Assembly (NCBI RefSeq): GCF_945906275.1
Contig: NZ_CAMDRA010000013.1
Location: forward strand, 1-39,490
Length of the DNA: 39,490 nucleotides
Source: Dongia mobilis
Lineage (GTDB): Bacteria > Pseudomonadota > Alphaproteobacteria > Dongiales > Dongiaceae
Direction: 5' to 3'
Position numbers and translations under genes: made by a program. Below are positions 8,248 through 16,105 of the stretch, piece by piece. Below the pieces are notes generated by a model. The model was given only the letters and a program-made list of their open reading frames with translations. It was not told the DNA's origin and did not search any database. Numbering within the stretch: position 1 is the first letter of the stretch; each line of letters begins with the position of its first letter.

Positions 8248-8662
8248 GATCGCTTCCCATTCTTGCGTTAAGGCAGGGCCGGCACCTCTTGAAGCGGGCG
8301 CCTTAGCCAATGCAGCATCAAACCCATCCTGCCTTCGCGGTTGCAGCACCGTCAAGGGCTGGACGATAGAAAAGGTCGCCCATTTGGTCAAATCGGTATT
8401 GATATGGCTAACAGATAGAATAAAACGATAATTATATTACTATTTCGAACGATGCGGCGCAAAACGAACCCGAAAGGAAATCCCGGGCTTTCGACTGGAG
8501 CGCGGCTTTGATGGCAATAATCCCGCGCCCGTGCTGGAAACCGCCGCAATCCCCGAAGACTCTGCCGGTGCCAGCTGCGGTGTTTCGTCGCCCGGGCGGT
8601 TTTGCTCTTTTCTTGATTACAAAATTGATTGAACATTCATTCAATATTGAGGAGAGAATGCA
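8248..8662. other. Divergent intergenic region between ccr and the MttB-type gene
   Basis: No convincing gene lies in these 415 bases. An AT-rich stretch around 8385-8450 contrasts with the surrounding GC-rich DNA and is the most likely site of the ccr promoter, though I see no clean -35/-10 pair. A CGCCCGGGCG palindrome followed by T-rich sequence lies near 8589-8612, and an operator-like repeat is at 8628-8645. Confidence 0.5.
8628..8645. promoter_or_regulatory. Inverted repeat ATTGAA-N6-TTCAAT before the MttB-type gene
   Basis: Six-base arms flank CATTCA, ending 17 bases before the ATG and just upstream of the ribosome site GGAGAG. The core TTGAA-N6-TTCAA is identical in sequence and spacing to the repeat at 4598-4619. 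Embedded TGAACATTCA also resembles the half-sites of the palindrome at 4551-4568. Confidence 0.5.
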
Positions 8663-10162
8663 ATGCGCAGAGCAACAACGCGTCGGTCAGTCCCGGTACT
8701 GCCGGAAGGCGGCCAGGAGCGTGGCCTCCATTCCGGCGCGACCGCGCCTTACAATCCGCTGACCTCGCAGGAAGTAGACCGTATTCTCGCGGCGGCGATC
8801 TATCTGCTGGCGGAAAGCGGTGTCTGTTTCGAGCCGGGTACCGAGGCGGATTCGCTGTTGAGCACTGCGGGATGCGCCTTGAGCGGGGACGGGATCGTGC
8901 GCATTCCAGCCGATGTCACGCGCCGGGCACTGGAAACCATGGCACGCAGTGTCAAGCTGTGGAACCGGGCCGGCACCCACGCGCTCGATATCGATTGCCA
9001 TCATACCTGGTTCATTCCCGGCATGACCTGCATCAAGGCGTTCGATCCGGCGACGGGTGAGCCGCGTGACAGCTGGTGGGACGACCTTGCCATGATCACG
9101 CGCGTTGCGGATGCCCTCAGCGGCATCGACGGCGTCTGCGTCACCTGCAAGAACGTGGCCCGGTCCGACGCGGGAGGTGAGATCGACGAGTTCGTCTGCC
9201 TCGTTGAGAATACCGGGAAGCCGCTTTTCTATCTCTGCGAACAGGCAAGCTCACTGACCAAGGTGATCGACATGGCGGCCGTGATCCGCGGCGGTGCGGA
9301 TGCCTTGCGCGAGAAGCCCTATTTCCTGCAGATCGTGACACCGTTGCCCTTGAGCTATGCCGCCAGCCATATCGAGCAGATCATCATGGCGGCGCGGGCC
9401 GGGATCCCCGTTTCGACCGGCACGGTGGCCATCGGCGGTGCCTCGTCGCCGATCACGCTGGCGGGGTGCCTCGCGCATTGTCTGGCAACGGATCTTGCCG
9501 GCATGGTGCTGGCGCAACTGGCCAGCCCCGGCGCCTTCTGCATCGGCAGTTCGGACGTCAACTTCATGGAACCGGCCACGGGCGCCATCGGCAGCTTCGC
9601 ACAAGCGTCGCTTGGCGATCTGGCGGTCGCGCAGATCCGCCGTCATCTGGGCCTTCCCTCGCTGACCAGCATCGCCGGCTCCTCGGTGGCGCGCCGTTTC
9701 AACCAGGATGCGGTGTGGGAGATATCCTCGATCATGATGCAGGCTTTCTTCAGCCGGCCGGCCACCTGTCATTATCTGGGCTCGCTCGACCAGGGCCTGA
9801 CCTATTCGCTGCAGGCCCTGTTGATGTCCAACGATCTTGCTTTGCTGCTCAGAAAAATGTGGCAAGGCATTGTGGTGGATGACGAGCAACTGGCCCTCGA
9901 CATCGCGCGCGATGTCGGCCCACGCGGTAATTTCCTGGGTCAGGTTCATACGGCCCAGCATTGCCGCACGCAGGTATGGAACTCGCGCTATTTCTGGCCG
10001 AACATACCGCTGAGCAACAGCGACCGGGCTGATGCGGAATTGTTCGACCGGATCGACACCGACCTCCACCGCATCCTTGCTGAGCACAAGGTGCCGGTGC
10101 TGCCGGATGAGATCGCCGAGCAACTGTCAGCGCTCAACCGCCGGCAGGCCACCGCCGCATGA
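8663..10162 (+). CDS. Trimethylamine methyltransferase (MttB) superfamily protein, non-pyrrolysine
   Basis: A 499-residue member of the MttB superfamily, recognised by YNPLTSQEVDRILAAAIYLL, LAESGVCFE, the FIPGMTCIKAFDPATGEPRD segment and the STGTVAIGGASSPITLAG barrel region. It is continuous with no internal amber codon, so it belongs to the non-pyrrolysine branch. Characterised relatives of that branch move a methyl group from quaternary amines such as glycine betaine or proline betaine to a corrinoid protein. No corrinoid protein or activating enzyme is encoded nearby, so the partner must be elsewhere or the reaction differs. GGAGAG sits six bases before the ATG. The promoter repeat shared with the TMADH-like gene points to methylated-amine metabolism. 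The gene ends two bases before a convergent small gene. Confidence 0.87.
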   Translation: MRRATTRRSVPVLPEGGQERGLHSGATAPYNPLTSQEVDRILAAAIYLLAESGVCFEPGTEADSLLSTAGCALSGDGIVRIPADVTRRALETMARSVKLWNRAGTHALDIDCHHTWFIPGMTCIKAFDPATGEPRDSWWDDLAMITRVADALSGIDGVCVTCKNVARSDAGGEIDEFVCLVENTGKPLFYLCEQASSLTKVIDMAAVIRGGADALREKPYFLQIVTPLPLSYAASHIEQIIMAARAGIPVSTGTVAIGGASSPITLAGCLAHCLATDLAGMVLAQLASPGAFCIGSSDVNFMEPATGAIGSFAQASLGDLAVAQIRRHLGLPSLTSIAGSSVARRFNQDAVWEISSIMMQAFFSRPATCHYLGSLDQGLTYSLQALLMSNDLALLLRKMWQGIVVDDEQLALDIARDVGPRGNFLGQVHTAQHCRTQVWNSRYFWPNIPLSNSDRADAELFDRIDTDLHRILAEHKVPVLPDEIAEQLSALNRRQATAA

Positions 10163-10164
10163 TC

Positions 10165-10449
10165 TCAGAAGAGCCAGTCATAGGCGCGATAGAGACCGTA
10201 GAGGGTCGCTATGACCAATACACCCTGGAGTTTCCTGGGAACCCCATTCCAGAAGCGCTCGAAATTCCAGTCCGATCCGCGCAGGGTCCGGCGCGCCAGC
10301 GGCGCGCGCTGGATGATGGTCTGGAACATGCCAGGTTCGACGGATTGCAGCGTGTTGAACGGATCATGCTTGACCGTGAACTCGCCCTCGTCCGAGAGAT
10401 TTGTGTGCTTGATGAGATCGATCACGCCATAGGGCCAGACCGCAATCAA
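10165..10449 (-). CDS. Small hypothetical protein with C-terminal hydrophobic segment, start uncertain
   Basis: From a TTG at 10449 this gives 94 residues ending RKLQGVLVIATLYGLYRAYD plus WLF, with one possible membrane helix at the C-terminus and a conserved-looking middle (FTVKHDPFNTLQSVEPGMFQ). The frame stays open upstream to a stop at 10585-10587 and that extension (TLTNAILYNHERGSGREVTV) reads like protein, yet contains no ATG, GTG or TTG in frame. A CTG at 10551 would give 128 residues. Either an unusual start is used or a frameshift has separated the ORF from its start. I do not recognise the family. Confidence 0.5.
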   Translation of the reverse strand: MIAVWPYGVIDLIKHTNLSDEGEFTVKHDPFNTLQSVEPGMFQTIIQRAPLARRTLRGSDWNFERFWNGVPRKLQGVLVIATLYGLYRAYDWLF

Positions 10450-10649
10450 CTCGCCACCGGCGCTGATGATCTCGACGCCGGCTTTGACGAGATTGACGGT
10501 GACCTCGCGGCCCGAGCCGCGCTCATGGTTGTAGAGGATGGCGTTGGTCAGGGTCTTGATTCCATGCTGGCGGCAAAATGGTCGTCATCTTAAATGGCGG
10601 TGAGCATCTGTCATTTTGATATCCGGGCGGCCGGCAGGCAATGCCTGCG

Positions 10650-12023
10650 CTAGCGAACCGCCCAGACATGGACCAAAGGCTTGGCGCCGTCACCGAAGAG
10701 TTCAAGGACGTAGAGCAACTGGTGCTCCCGGTCATAGGCCACCGGGCCGACCCGCTGGCGCCGCTGGACACCACTGCCAATCCAGTCAGCGACCGAGAGG
10801 TCGACCGACAGGCGCAAGGATGTGTCGATCGGCAGATGGGCATAGGGCTGCGGTTGCTCGGGTTTGAGCTGGCCGGCAGCGACCTTGGCAAGGTCGGCCG
10901 GGTCGTAGAGCATGAACTCGGCCTGGAAGGCGCTGCTCCACCAGCCGCGCGCAAAATCATGACCGCTGCATTCCTTGAGGTCGCTGGGCGGGCAGTCTCG
11001 ACCATCCGCCAGCCGGCAGACCGGGTACTGGCCGACAACTTCCTGCCAGACGCAGGGCTTGCCGGGACCGGAAGGGTTGACGAAGCCATACCAAAATTTG
11101 GCACCGACCGCCTTGGTTCCGGCAAATAGCACGGCGGATTTGCCCGCTCGTGTCGTGAGCCATGCCGCGCCTTCCCATTCGTCGGGTTGCTGATAGCCGG
11201 CAAGTGCGCCTTCGATCGCCTCGGTCTCGCGCGTGTCGCGGTAGAGCAGCAGGGGGATGGCCTTGAGATGCGCGCCCGGGGCGGGGGCCGCGCCGGTGGC
11301 GTCACTCCAAGGACGGTAGGCGAACACGGCTGGGCCCATACCGGACCAGCCACCATCGCGGAAGCGGCCGGTGGCGAGTGGATAGCCGCCAACATGCTGG
11401 TCGGCCCAGTCCTGCGGAATCTCGAACAGATAGCCGCTCACACTATAGAAACTGGCATCTTCGATGAACCAGGCGCCGCGCATGCTGCCAGGGGACAGAT
11501 CGGGGTCGAACCAGCCATGGGTGGGCTGGGCAGGCTCCGGCTCGAAATGCTGGCCGAAAGCGACATGGATCCGCGGCCCGGTCGCTGTCCGGTCGAGATA
11601 GGCAAGACCGACAGTCGGCAGTTCCATCATCGCGGCGAAGGGTCGCGCCAAGGTGTCGGTGAAGCCCCGCAACAGATTGGCCTGTGCCAGCTGGTCGAGA
11701 TTTTTCGATTTGACTGGTGCGGGGATCGATACCTCGGCCAACTGGTCGCCATCCGGCACGTCGCCGGGAATGCGTTCGTGTCCGGTCAGAATCAGCGAGC
11801 CCGGAAAACCGTCGCCGGCACCGGCCGCGTCACCATGCGGATAGAAGGTCATCCCGTTTCCGGCATAGTCGAAGGTTTGCGGCCGCTCGCCTGTATCAGG
11901 CAGGCGGAAGGCGCCAAGATAGCTGAAATCGTCTGCCCGCAGCCGTGGACCGTCGGCGCCCGCAGGGCCAGAAGGTCCAAACGTGGCGACCGCAATGGCA
12001 AAGCACACGGCCAAAACACGCAT
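10650..12023 (-). CDS. Secreted protein of unknown function
   Basis: A 457-residue protein beginning with a clear Sec signal peptide (MRVLAVCFAIAVATFGPSGP, probable cleavage after AGA near residue 24). The mature part starts LRADDFSYLGAFRLPD and is rich in Gly, Trp and short beta-like stretches such as SGKSAVLFAGTK-type and QLLYVLELFGDG segments, so a beta-propeller-like fold is possible, but that is only an impression. Cysteines cluster late (KPCVWQ, PVCRLADGRDCPPSDLKECS), consistent with disulfides outside the cytoplasm. The ATG at 12023 has AAGGAGG five bases upstream, inside the sequence of a longer ATG frame from 12038. It stands downstream of the M48 gene region without evident operon partner. 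Confidence 0.7.
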   Translation of the reverse strand: MRVLAVCFAIAVATFGPSGPAGADGPRLRADDFSYLGAFRLPDTGERPQTFDYAGNGMTFYPHGDAAGAGDGFPGSLILTGHERIPGDVPDGDQLAEVSIPAPVKSKNLDQLAQANLLRGFTDTLARPFAAMMELPTVGLAYLDRTATGPRIHVAFGQHFEPEPAQPTHGWFDPDLSPGSMRGAWFIEDASFYSVSGYLFEIPQDWADQHVGGYPLATGRFRDGGWSGMGPAVFAYRPWSDATGAAPAPGAHLKAIPLLLYRDTRETEAIEGALAGYQQPDEWEGAAWLTTRAGKSAVLFAGTKAVGAKFWYGFVNPSGPGKPCVWQEVVGQYPVCRLADGRDCPPSDLKECSGHDFARGWWSSAFQAEFMLYDPADLAKVAAGQLKPEQPQPYAHLPIDTSLRLSVDLSVADWIGSGVQRRQRVGPVAYDREHQLLYVLELFGDGAKPLVHVWAVR

Positions 12024-12129
12024 CAGGCCCTCCTTCAACGGTGAACCAGCAGTAGCGAGAAGCTAATCAGTCTACGCACTGCCAGGTGGCAGCGGAATGT
12101 GTCATTTTTCCGCAGGTGGCCTGAACTCC

Positions 12130-13209
12130 TCACCTCGTCTGGCAGATGTTCTTCACCGTCTGCCACTCGGCATCGGTCATGGCGGTGGCACCCGCCGTAT
12201 CAGCCTTGGTGTAGTCAGCGCGTTCGTCGAGGCCGGGATGGCTCGCCAGCCAGTCGGGGAGGAGGCTGTCGCCGTCTGACTTCATCTTCTCTTCCATCAC
12301 CTTGAAGAACTGCGCCATGCCATCGGCGCGGAGGCCAGCCGACTTCAGGAGGTCGAGGCCTCGGAGATCGGCTTCCGCCTCCATCTTCCTGGAATAGGAC
12401 ATGATGGTGAGGAGGGTAGCCACATCGCCGGCGCTGGAACCACCCAGGATGATGCTGACCGTGGCGCTGATGCCGAGGTTGCTGATGGCGCTCTGTGTCG
12501 GATGACGGAGATCGAGATGCGCAATCTCATGGGCGATCACACCGGCCAGCATATCGGGTGAGGTCGCAAGCTCGATCAGGCCACTGGTCACCAGTACATG
12601 ATCGCCCGGCATGGCCAGCGCATTGGGTAGCTTGAGGTCGATCACATCGATGGTGATGCCGTCCTGTTTCTCGGCCGCATTCTTCTGCAATTCCGGCGGG
12701 GTGAGACGATCGACGAGGGTGCGGAGGGCAGCCTTGCCGCCATCGCCTTCGCAGATGGTGAGATTCCCGGTGATCGCCTTGTAGATATGGGCGCCGAGAC
12801 GCTGTTCCCAGGCTTTCGGCACGATCCGGGCGAGGGCGGCGCTGCCGTCGCGCCAGCCGAAATAGGTGCCGGTCGCGATGACAAGACCGGCCAGTGTCCA
12901 GACGGCGCCGACCGACCAGCCGCGCTTGATGGCGCGGCGCTGCCATTGCCCCAGATGGGGGTGCTTTGCCAGCAGGGCCTGGCGTTGCGGGGAGTCGAGG
13001 AGGACGAGGCGCGGGGCCGGATCGCTCACACGGCCGAAATTGATGCCGCCGGTCACCTTGTTGGCGTCGATCACGCGCATGTCGTCAATCGGCCAGCGTG
13101 CGAGCTCCGGAGTATCAGCAGTGCCGATGACGACGTCGCTGCCCGCCAGCCTGATGATAGCGCGGTGCGCAGTGGCGGTGCGGCCGTCGTAATAGCGATC
13201 TTCGGGCAA
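12130..13209 (-). CDS. M48-family zinc metalloprotease with N-terminal membrane anchor
   Basis: About 359 residues. The first 80 or so (EDRYYDGRTATAHRAIIRLA) form a small beta-rich domain; a hydrophobic helix follows at about 98-118 (GWSVGAVWTLAGLVIATGTY); the peptidase domain carries HEIAHLDLRH (His227, Glu228, His231) and the second-ligand region RKMEAEADLRG (about 275-284). M48 enzymes are membrane-associated proteases of quality control. The start is a TTG at 13209; no ATG fits the frame and the ribosome site is weak, so the N-terminus is uncertain. It lies downstream of the DUF898 gene on the same strand, a pairing I have seen repeatedly, although a palindromic repeat sits between them. 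Confidence 0.87.
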   Translation of the reverse strand: MPEDRYYDGRTATAHRAIIRLAGSDVVIGTADTPELARWPIDDMRVIDANKVTGGINFGRVSDPAPRLVLLDSPQRQALLAKHPHLGQWQRRAIKRGWSVGAVWTLAGLVIATGTYFGWRDGSAALARIVPKAWEQRLGAHIYKAITGNLTICEGDGGKAALRTLVDRLTPPELQKNAAEKQDGITIDVIDLKLPNALAMPGDHVLVTSGLIELATSPDMLAGVIAHEIAHLDLRHPTQSAISNLGISATVSIILGGSSAGDVATLLTIMSYSRKMEAEADLRGLDLLKSAGLRADGMAQFFKVMEEKMKSDGDSLLPDWLASHPGLDERADYTKADTAGATAMTDAEWQTVKNICQTR

Positions 13210-13233
13210 GGTTATATCATTCCCTTTACAAAG

Positions 13234-13319
13234 CCGTCATCCCCGGGCTTGACCCGGGGATCAGGTTCCGTCGCCGAAATGTTGCCGACAGATCCCCGGG
13301 TCAAGCCCGGGGATGACGG
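13234..13319. repeat. Large inverted repeat of the GTCATCCCCGGGCTTGACCC type
   Basis: Two perfectly complementary 29-base arms (13234-13262 and 13291-13319) flank a 28-base loop. The arm itself contains smaller inverted parts (CCCCGGGCTTGACCCGGGG). Sequences of this kind are dispersed palindromes in many alphaproteobacterial genomes (recalled). It lies between two genes on the same strand, where a folded RNA could separate expression of DUF898 from the M48 gene. Confidence 0.85.
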
Positions 13320-13339
13320 TGAATAAAACAGACCAGTCT

Positions 13340-14545
13340 CTACAATATCCCTGGATCAAACGCTTCCAGCAGGCCTTCGCCGAATTTCGGGCGCGGCAGG
13401 TCGGCGCGGGTGATCTCGGAGCCGTCGATTTCGCCGATGATCTCGATATTTCTGGCCAAGAATAACATGGTGCGGTGGACGGCGATCGGCAAGCCCAGGC
13501 CGAGGGTGAAGACGATGATCAGGACGTTGCCGAGATAGCGGCTCATGAAGGCCCCTGGCGTTAGCGGCGTAGCAAAGCGCAGGCCACCAAGCGCGAGCTT
13601 GTTGGTGACCTCGTGGGCCATGGCGACGTAATATGCCGCAAATACGAGAATTGCGAATGTGGCTACGATGAGATAGCCAATAATCAGCATGACAACTGCG
13701 AAGGCAACTCCACCGACAATGGTTTCATTCGGATTCCGATCGGCGGCCGTCGGGAACCAATTACTCCCGATGAATTGATTGATCCCAAGAGGCATATGCT
13801 GCTGAACCAGCCTCGTCAGTTCCCACATCATGTAAATGAGGTAGCCGACCATACCTACCGTCACCACGACGGCGAGCATTCCAAGAATGTAGGGAAGATA
13901 GAGTGATTTCGAACTGGTCTGAATGCTTGCCTTGGCGTCGCCGAAATAGGAATTGTTGAGGCGATCATCTATGAGGCGCATCTGCGCCCATGGCCACGCC
14001 AAGGTCAGTGACAGGAGCGAGAGAAACGAGAAAAACATACCCTTGATACCCCAACGCCACGCCGATCCGGTCATACCGCCGCTGATGCCGCGCCATAGGG
14101 TCCGCGTGAGGCGATAGCGCTGGGCCGCGTATTGCGCGACAAAGGTCAAATAGAGGAGGACGAAGAGCAGGCCGAACTGCAGCGCGATCAGGATGGGTGA
14201 ATCCGGCTCAACAAAAATTGCAAGGATCTGGATGCCGATCGACGCGGCGACATAGATCACCATCACGATGAGGAAGCCGATGAACAGCTCGCCGCCGGTG
14301 CCGGTATATTCGAAGCGGTCGCCGGCCAAGCTGGTATGCGACCACAGATAGCGACGCATGCGGGTCTTGCCCCAGAAGCGCCAGATAGTGAGGGTCGGAA
14401 TCATCAGCAGGATGTTCTTGATGAAGATCCAGTAGAGCTCACCGAGGCGGCCGTCATAGACAAATTGGGTATGGGGGACGAACTGGGTGCGGGGGGCGCC
14501 GGCGGATGTGCCGCCAGCCCCCGGATGCATGCCGATATCGCTCAT
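13340..14545 (-). CDS. DUF898 (YjgN-like) multi-pass membrane protein
   Basis: A 401-residue membrane protein with about seven to eight hydrophobic segments, for example FIGFLIVMVIYVAASIGIQI and YLPYILGMLAVVVTVGMVGY. The N-terminal soluble stretch is followed by FVYDGRLGELYWIFIKNILL and WRFWGKTRMRRYLW, which are marks of the DUF898/YjgN family; no transport substrate or enzyme activity is established to my knowledge. The ATG at 14545 has AGAGGA five to six bases upstream. It is the first gene of a likely two-gene unit with the M48 protease. The central part (about 13620-13960) is less GC-rich than the ends. Confidence 0.85.
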   Translation of the reverse strand: MSDIGMHPGAGGTSAGAPRTQFVPHTQFVYDGRLGELYWIFIKNILLMIPTLTIWRFWGKTRMRRYLWSHTSLAGDRFEYTGTGGELFIGFLIVMVIYVAASIGIQILAIFVEPDSPILIALQFGLLFVLLYLTFVAQYAAQRYRLTRTLWRGISGGMTGSAWRWGIKGMFFSFLSLLSLTLAWPWAQMRLIDDRLNNSYFGDAKASIQTSSKSLYLPYILGMLAVVVTVGMVGYLIYMMWELTRLVQQHMPLGINQFIGSNWFPTAADRNPNETIVGGVAFAVVMLIIGYLIVATFAILVFAAYYVAMAHEVTNKLALGGLRFATPLTPGAFMSRYLGNVLIIVFTLGLGLPIAVHRTMLFLARNIEIIGEIDGSEITRADLPRPKFGEGLLEAFDPGIL

Positions 14546-14622
14546 TCAATTCCTCTATCAAACCGATCAGCTGCGCTTATTGATAGTAGACTGGCCGTCG
14601 TGTCTCAAGCGCAGAGGGATAC

Positions 14623-14652
14623 TTGACAGCCGGGTCCCAGTCATGGCTTAAC
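14623..14652 (+). promoter_or_regulatory. Candidate promoter of the metZ leader
   Basis: A consensus -35 TTGACA (14623-14628) is followed after 18 bases by CTTAAC (14647-14652), a weak -10. Transcription would start near 14660, shortly before the SAM-II aptamer. Confidence 0.5.
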
Positions 14653-14677
14653 ATCGCTCGATGCTTGGGCTTCGGCT

Positions 14678-14734
14678 CGGGCTCCGTGGTGATTTGTGCC
14701 GGATTGCGGCCACGTTAAATCAAGCGCTAAAAGG
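14678..14734 (+). ncRNA. SAM-II riboswitch
   Basis: The leader contains the conserved SAM-II pseudoknot sequence: CCGTGGTGATTTGTGCCGG, then TTGCGGCCACGTTAAATCAA and GCTAAAAGG. TGCCGG/GCGGCCAC and the purine-rich 3' strand match the remembered consensus closely. SAM-II binds S-adenosylmethionine and turns off methionine and SAM biosynthesis genes, mostly in Alphaproteobacteria. The downstream gene is metZ, the expected target. Confidence 0.93.
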
Positions 14735-14762
14735 TCCAGGACAGCGCCCCAGGGCGCCAGAA

Positions 14763-14789
14763 CCTCGGCCTTATCGGTCGGGGTTTTTT
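14763..14789 (+). terminator. Intrinsic terminator between SAM-II aptamer and metZ
   Basis: CCTCGGCC (14763-14770) pairs with GGTCGGGG (14776-14783) over a five-base loop, with two G-U pairs, and is followed at once by six T. A further small hairpin GCGCC-CCAG-GGCGC lies at 14744-14757 just upstream. Position between aptamer and gene fits a transcription attenuator. Confidence 0.75.
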
Positions 14790-14841
14790 ATTGCCCGCGG
14801 GCCAGCGATGGTCGTGCAGGCCAGTCCAGGACGAGGCGATC

Positions 14842-16038
14842 ATGACGGTGACACGGGATATCAAGGCAAGCTGGAACGCAGCCACGAAGCTGGTGCATGC
14901 GGGGCAGACGCGCAGCCAGTTCAAGGAGACGTCGGAGACGATCTACATGACCTCCGGCTATGTCTACGGGACGGCGGAGGAAGCGGAGGCGGCGTTCGAC
15001 AACAGCCAGCCGCGCTTTGTCTATTCGCGTTTCGGCAATCCCACCGTGTCGATGTTCGAGCAACGCATGGTGGCGATCGAGGGCGCCGAGGCCGCGCGTG
15101 CCACATCCTCCGGCATGGCGGCGGTGTTCGCCTCGCTGGCCTCTCTGGTCAAGGCCGGCGACCGGATCGTGGCATCCGATGCCTTGTTCGGCTCGTGCCA
15201 GTTTATCCTCGCCGAGATCCTGCCGAAATGGGGCGTCGAAACGGTGTTCGTCGATGGCCGCGATCTTGAACAATGGAAGGCGGCACTGGCCAAACCGACC
15301 AAGGCCGTGTTCCTGGAAAGCCCCAGCAATCCGGGCCTGCGCCTGGTGGATCTGAAGGCGGTGGCGGACCTTGCCCACAAGGCGGGCGCCACGGTGGTGG
15401 TCGACAATGTGTTTGCGACACCGTTGCTGCAGCAGCCCCTGAAATTGGGCGCCGATGTTGTGGTCTATTCGGCGACCAAGCATATCGACGGGCAGGGGCG
15501 GTGCCTGGGCGGCATCATTCTCGGCACCGAGAAATACATCAACGAGACGCTGCAGCCCTTCATCCGCCATACGGGTCCGAGCCTCAGCCCGATGAACGCC
15601 TGGATACTGCTCAAGGGTCTGGAGACGCTGGACCTGCGCATCGCCAAGCAATGCGAGAGCTCGCTGAAGATCGCCCGGGCGCTGCAGGGTCACGCCAAGC
15701 TTGCGCAGGTGAGCTATCCGACGCTGGAAGGTTTCCCGCAATATGAGCTGGCGAAGAAGCAGATGAGCGGCGGCGGCACCATGCTGTCCTTCAGCCTCGC
15801 CGGCGGGAAGGCTGCGGCGTTCAAGTTGCTGAATGCGTTGGAGCTGGTGCTGATTTCCAACAATCTCGGTGATTCCAAATCGCTGGCGACGCATCCGGCG
15901 ACCACGACGCATCAGCGCCTCACGGTCGAACAGCGGGCGAAGCAGGGCATCGATGAAGGCCTGGTGCGCCTGTCGGTCGGGCTTGAGCATGCCGATGATC
16001 TCATCGACGATCTGCTCAATGCGCTGAAGGCGGTGTGA
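14842..16038 (+). CDS. metZ: O-succinylhomoserine sulfhydrylase
   Basis: A 398-residue Cys/Met-metabolism PLP enzyme. It has FVYSRFGNPT near residue 59, the glycine-rich RATSSGMAAVFASLASLVKAGD segment, the DNVFATP aspartate at about 189, and SATKHIDGQG with the PLP-binding lysine near 213. MetZ makes homocysteine directly from O-succinylhomoserine and sulfide, in the last steps toward methionine. The ATG at 14842 has GAGGCG just upstream. The SAM-II riboswitch and terminator in the leader support MetZ rather than a cystathionine lyase or gamma-synthase. It is divergent from DUF898 and appears monocistronic, ending before a strong hairpin at 16049-16078. Confidence 0.94.
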   Translation: MTVTRDIKASWNAATKLVHAGQTRSQFKETSETIYMTSGYVYGTAEEAEAAFDNSQPRFVYSRFGNPTVSMFEQRMVAIEGAEAARATSSGMAAVFASLASLVKAGDRIVASDALFGSCQFILAEILPKWGVETVFVDGRDLEQWKAALAKPTKAVFLESPSNPGLRLVDLKAVADLAHKAGATVVVDNVFATPLLQQPLKLGADVVVYSATKHIDGQGRCLGGIILGTEKYINETLQPFIRHTGPSLSPMNAWILLKGLETLDLRIAKQCESSLKIARALQGHAKLAQVSYPTLEGFPQYELAKKQMSGGGTMLSFSLAGGKAAAFKLLNALELVLISNNLGDSKSLATHPATTTHQRLTVEQRAKQGIDEGLVRLSVGLEHADDLIDDLLNALKAV

Positions 16039-16048
16039 ACGCTAAATT

Positions 16049-16078
16049 CGTCATCCTCTGCGAAAGCGGAGGATGACG
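16049..16078. repeat. Hairpin with GAAA tetraloop after metZ
   Basis: A 13-base stem CGTCATCCTCTGC / GCGGAGGATGACG (one T-G mismatch or wobble) is closed by GAAA, a GNRA tetraloop. It begins 10 bases after the metZ stop and is not followed by a T-run, so it would stabilise the mRNA end or act as a weak terminator. The arms begin with the same CGTCATCC as the repeat at 13234. Confidence 0.75.
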
Positions 16079-16105
16079 ATTGCTTTACAGGTTAGGGAGA
16101 GCGAC

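Noticed and set aside
8589-8612. CGCCCGGGCG palindrome followed by T-rich sequence as a terminator
   Set aside because: The palindrome has no loop, the T-run is interrupted, and no plus-strand gene precedes it.
12064-12120. Small hairpins (CTGCC/GGCAG and GCGGAA/TTCCGC) between the secreted orphan and M48 genes as terminators
   Set aside because: Stems are short and the T-run falls inside a loop and not after a stem on the strand transcribed.
14788-15990. 400-codon minus-strand open frame opposite metZ
   Set aside because: The plus strand gives an obvious MetZ with PLP-lysine motif; the antisense frame is Arg/His-rich and starts within the terminator region.
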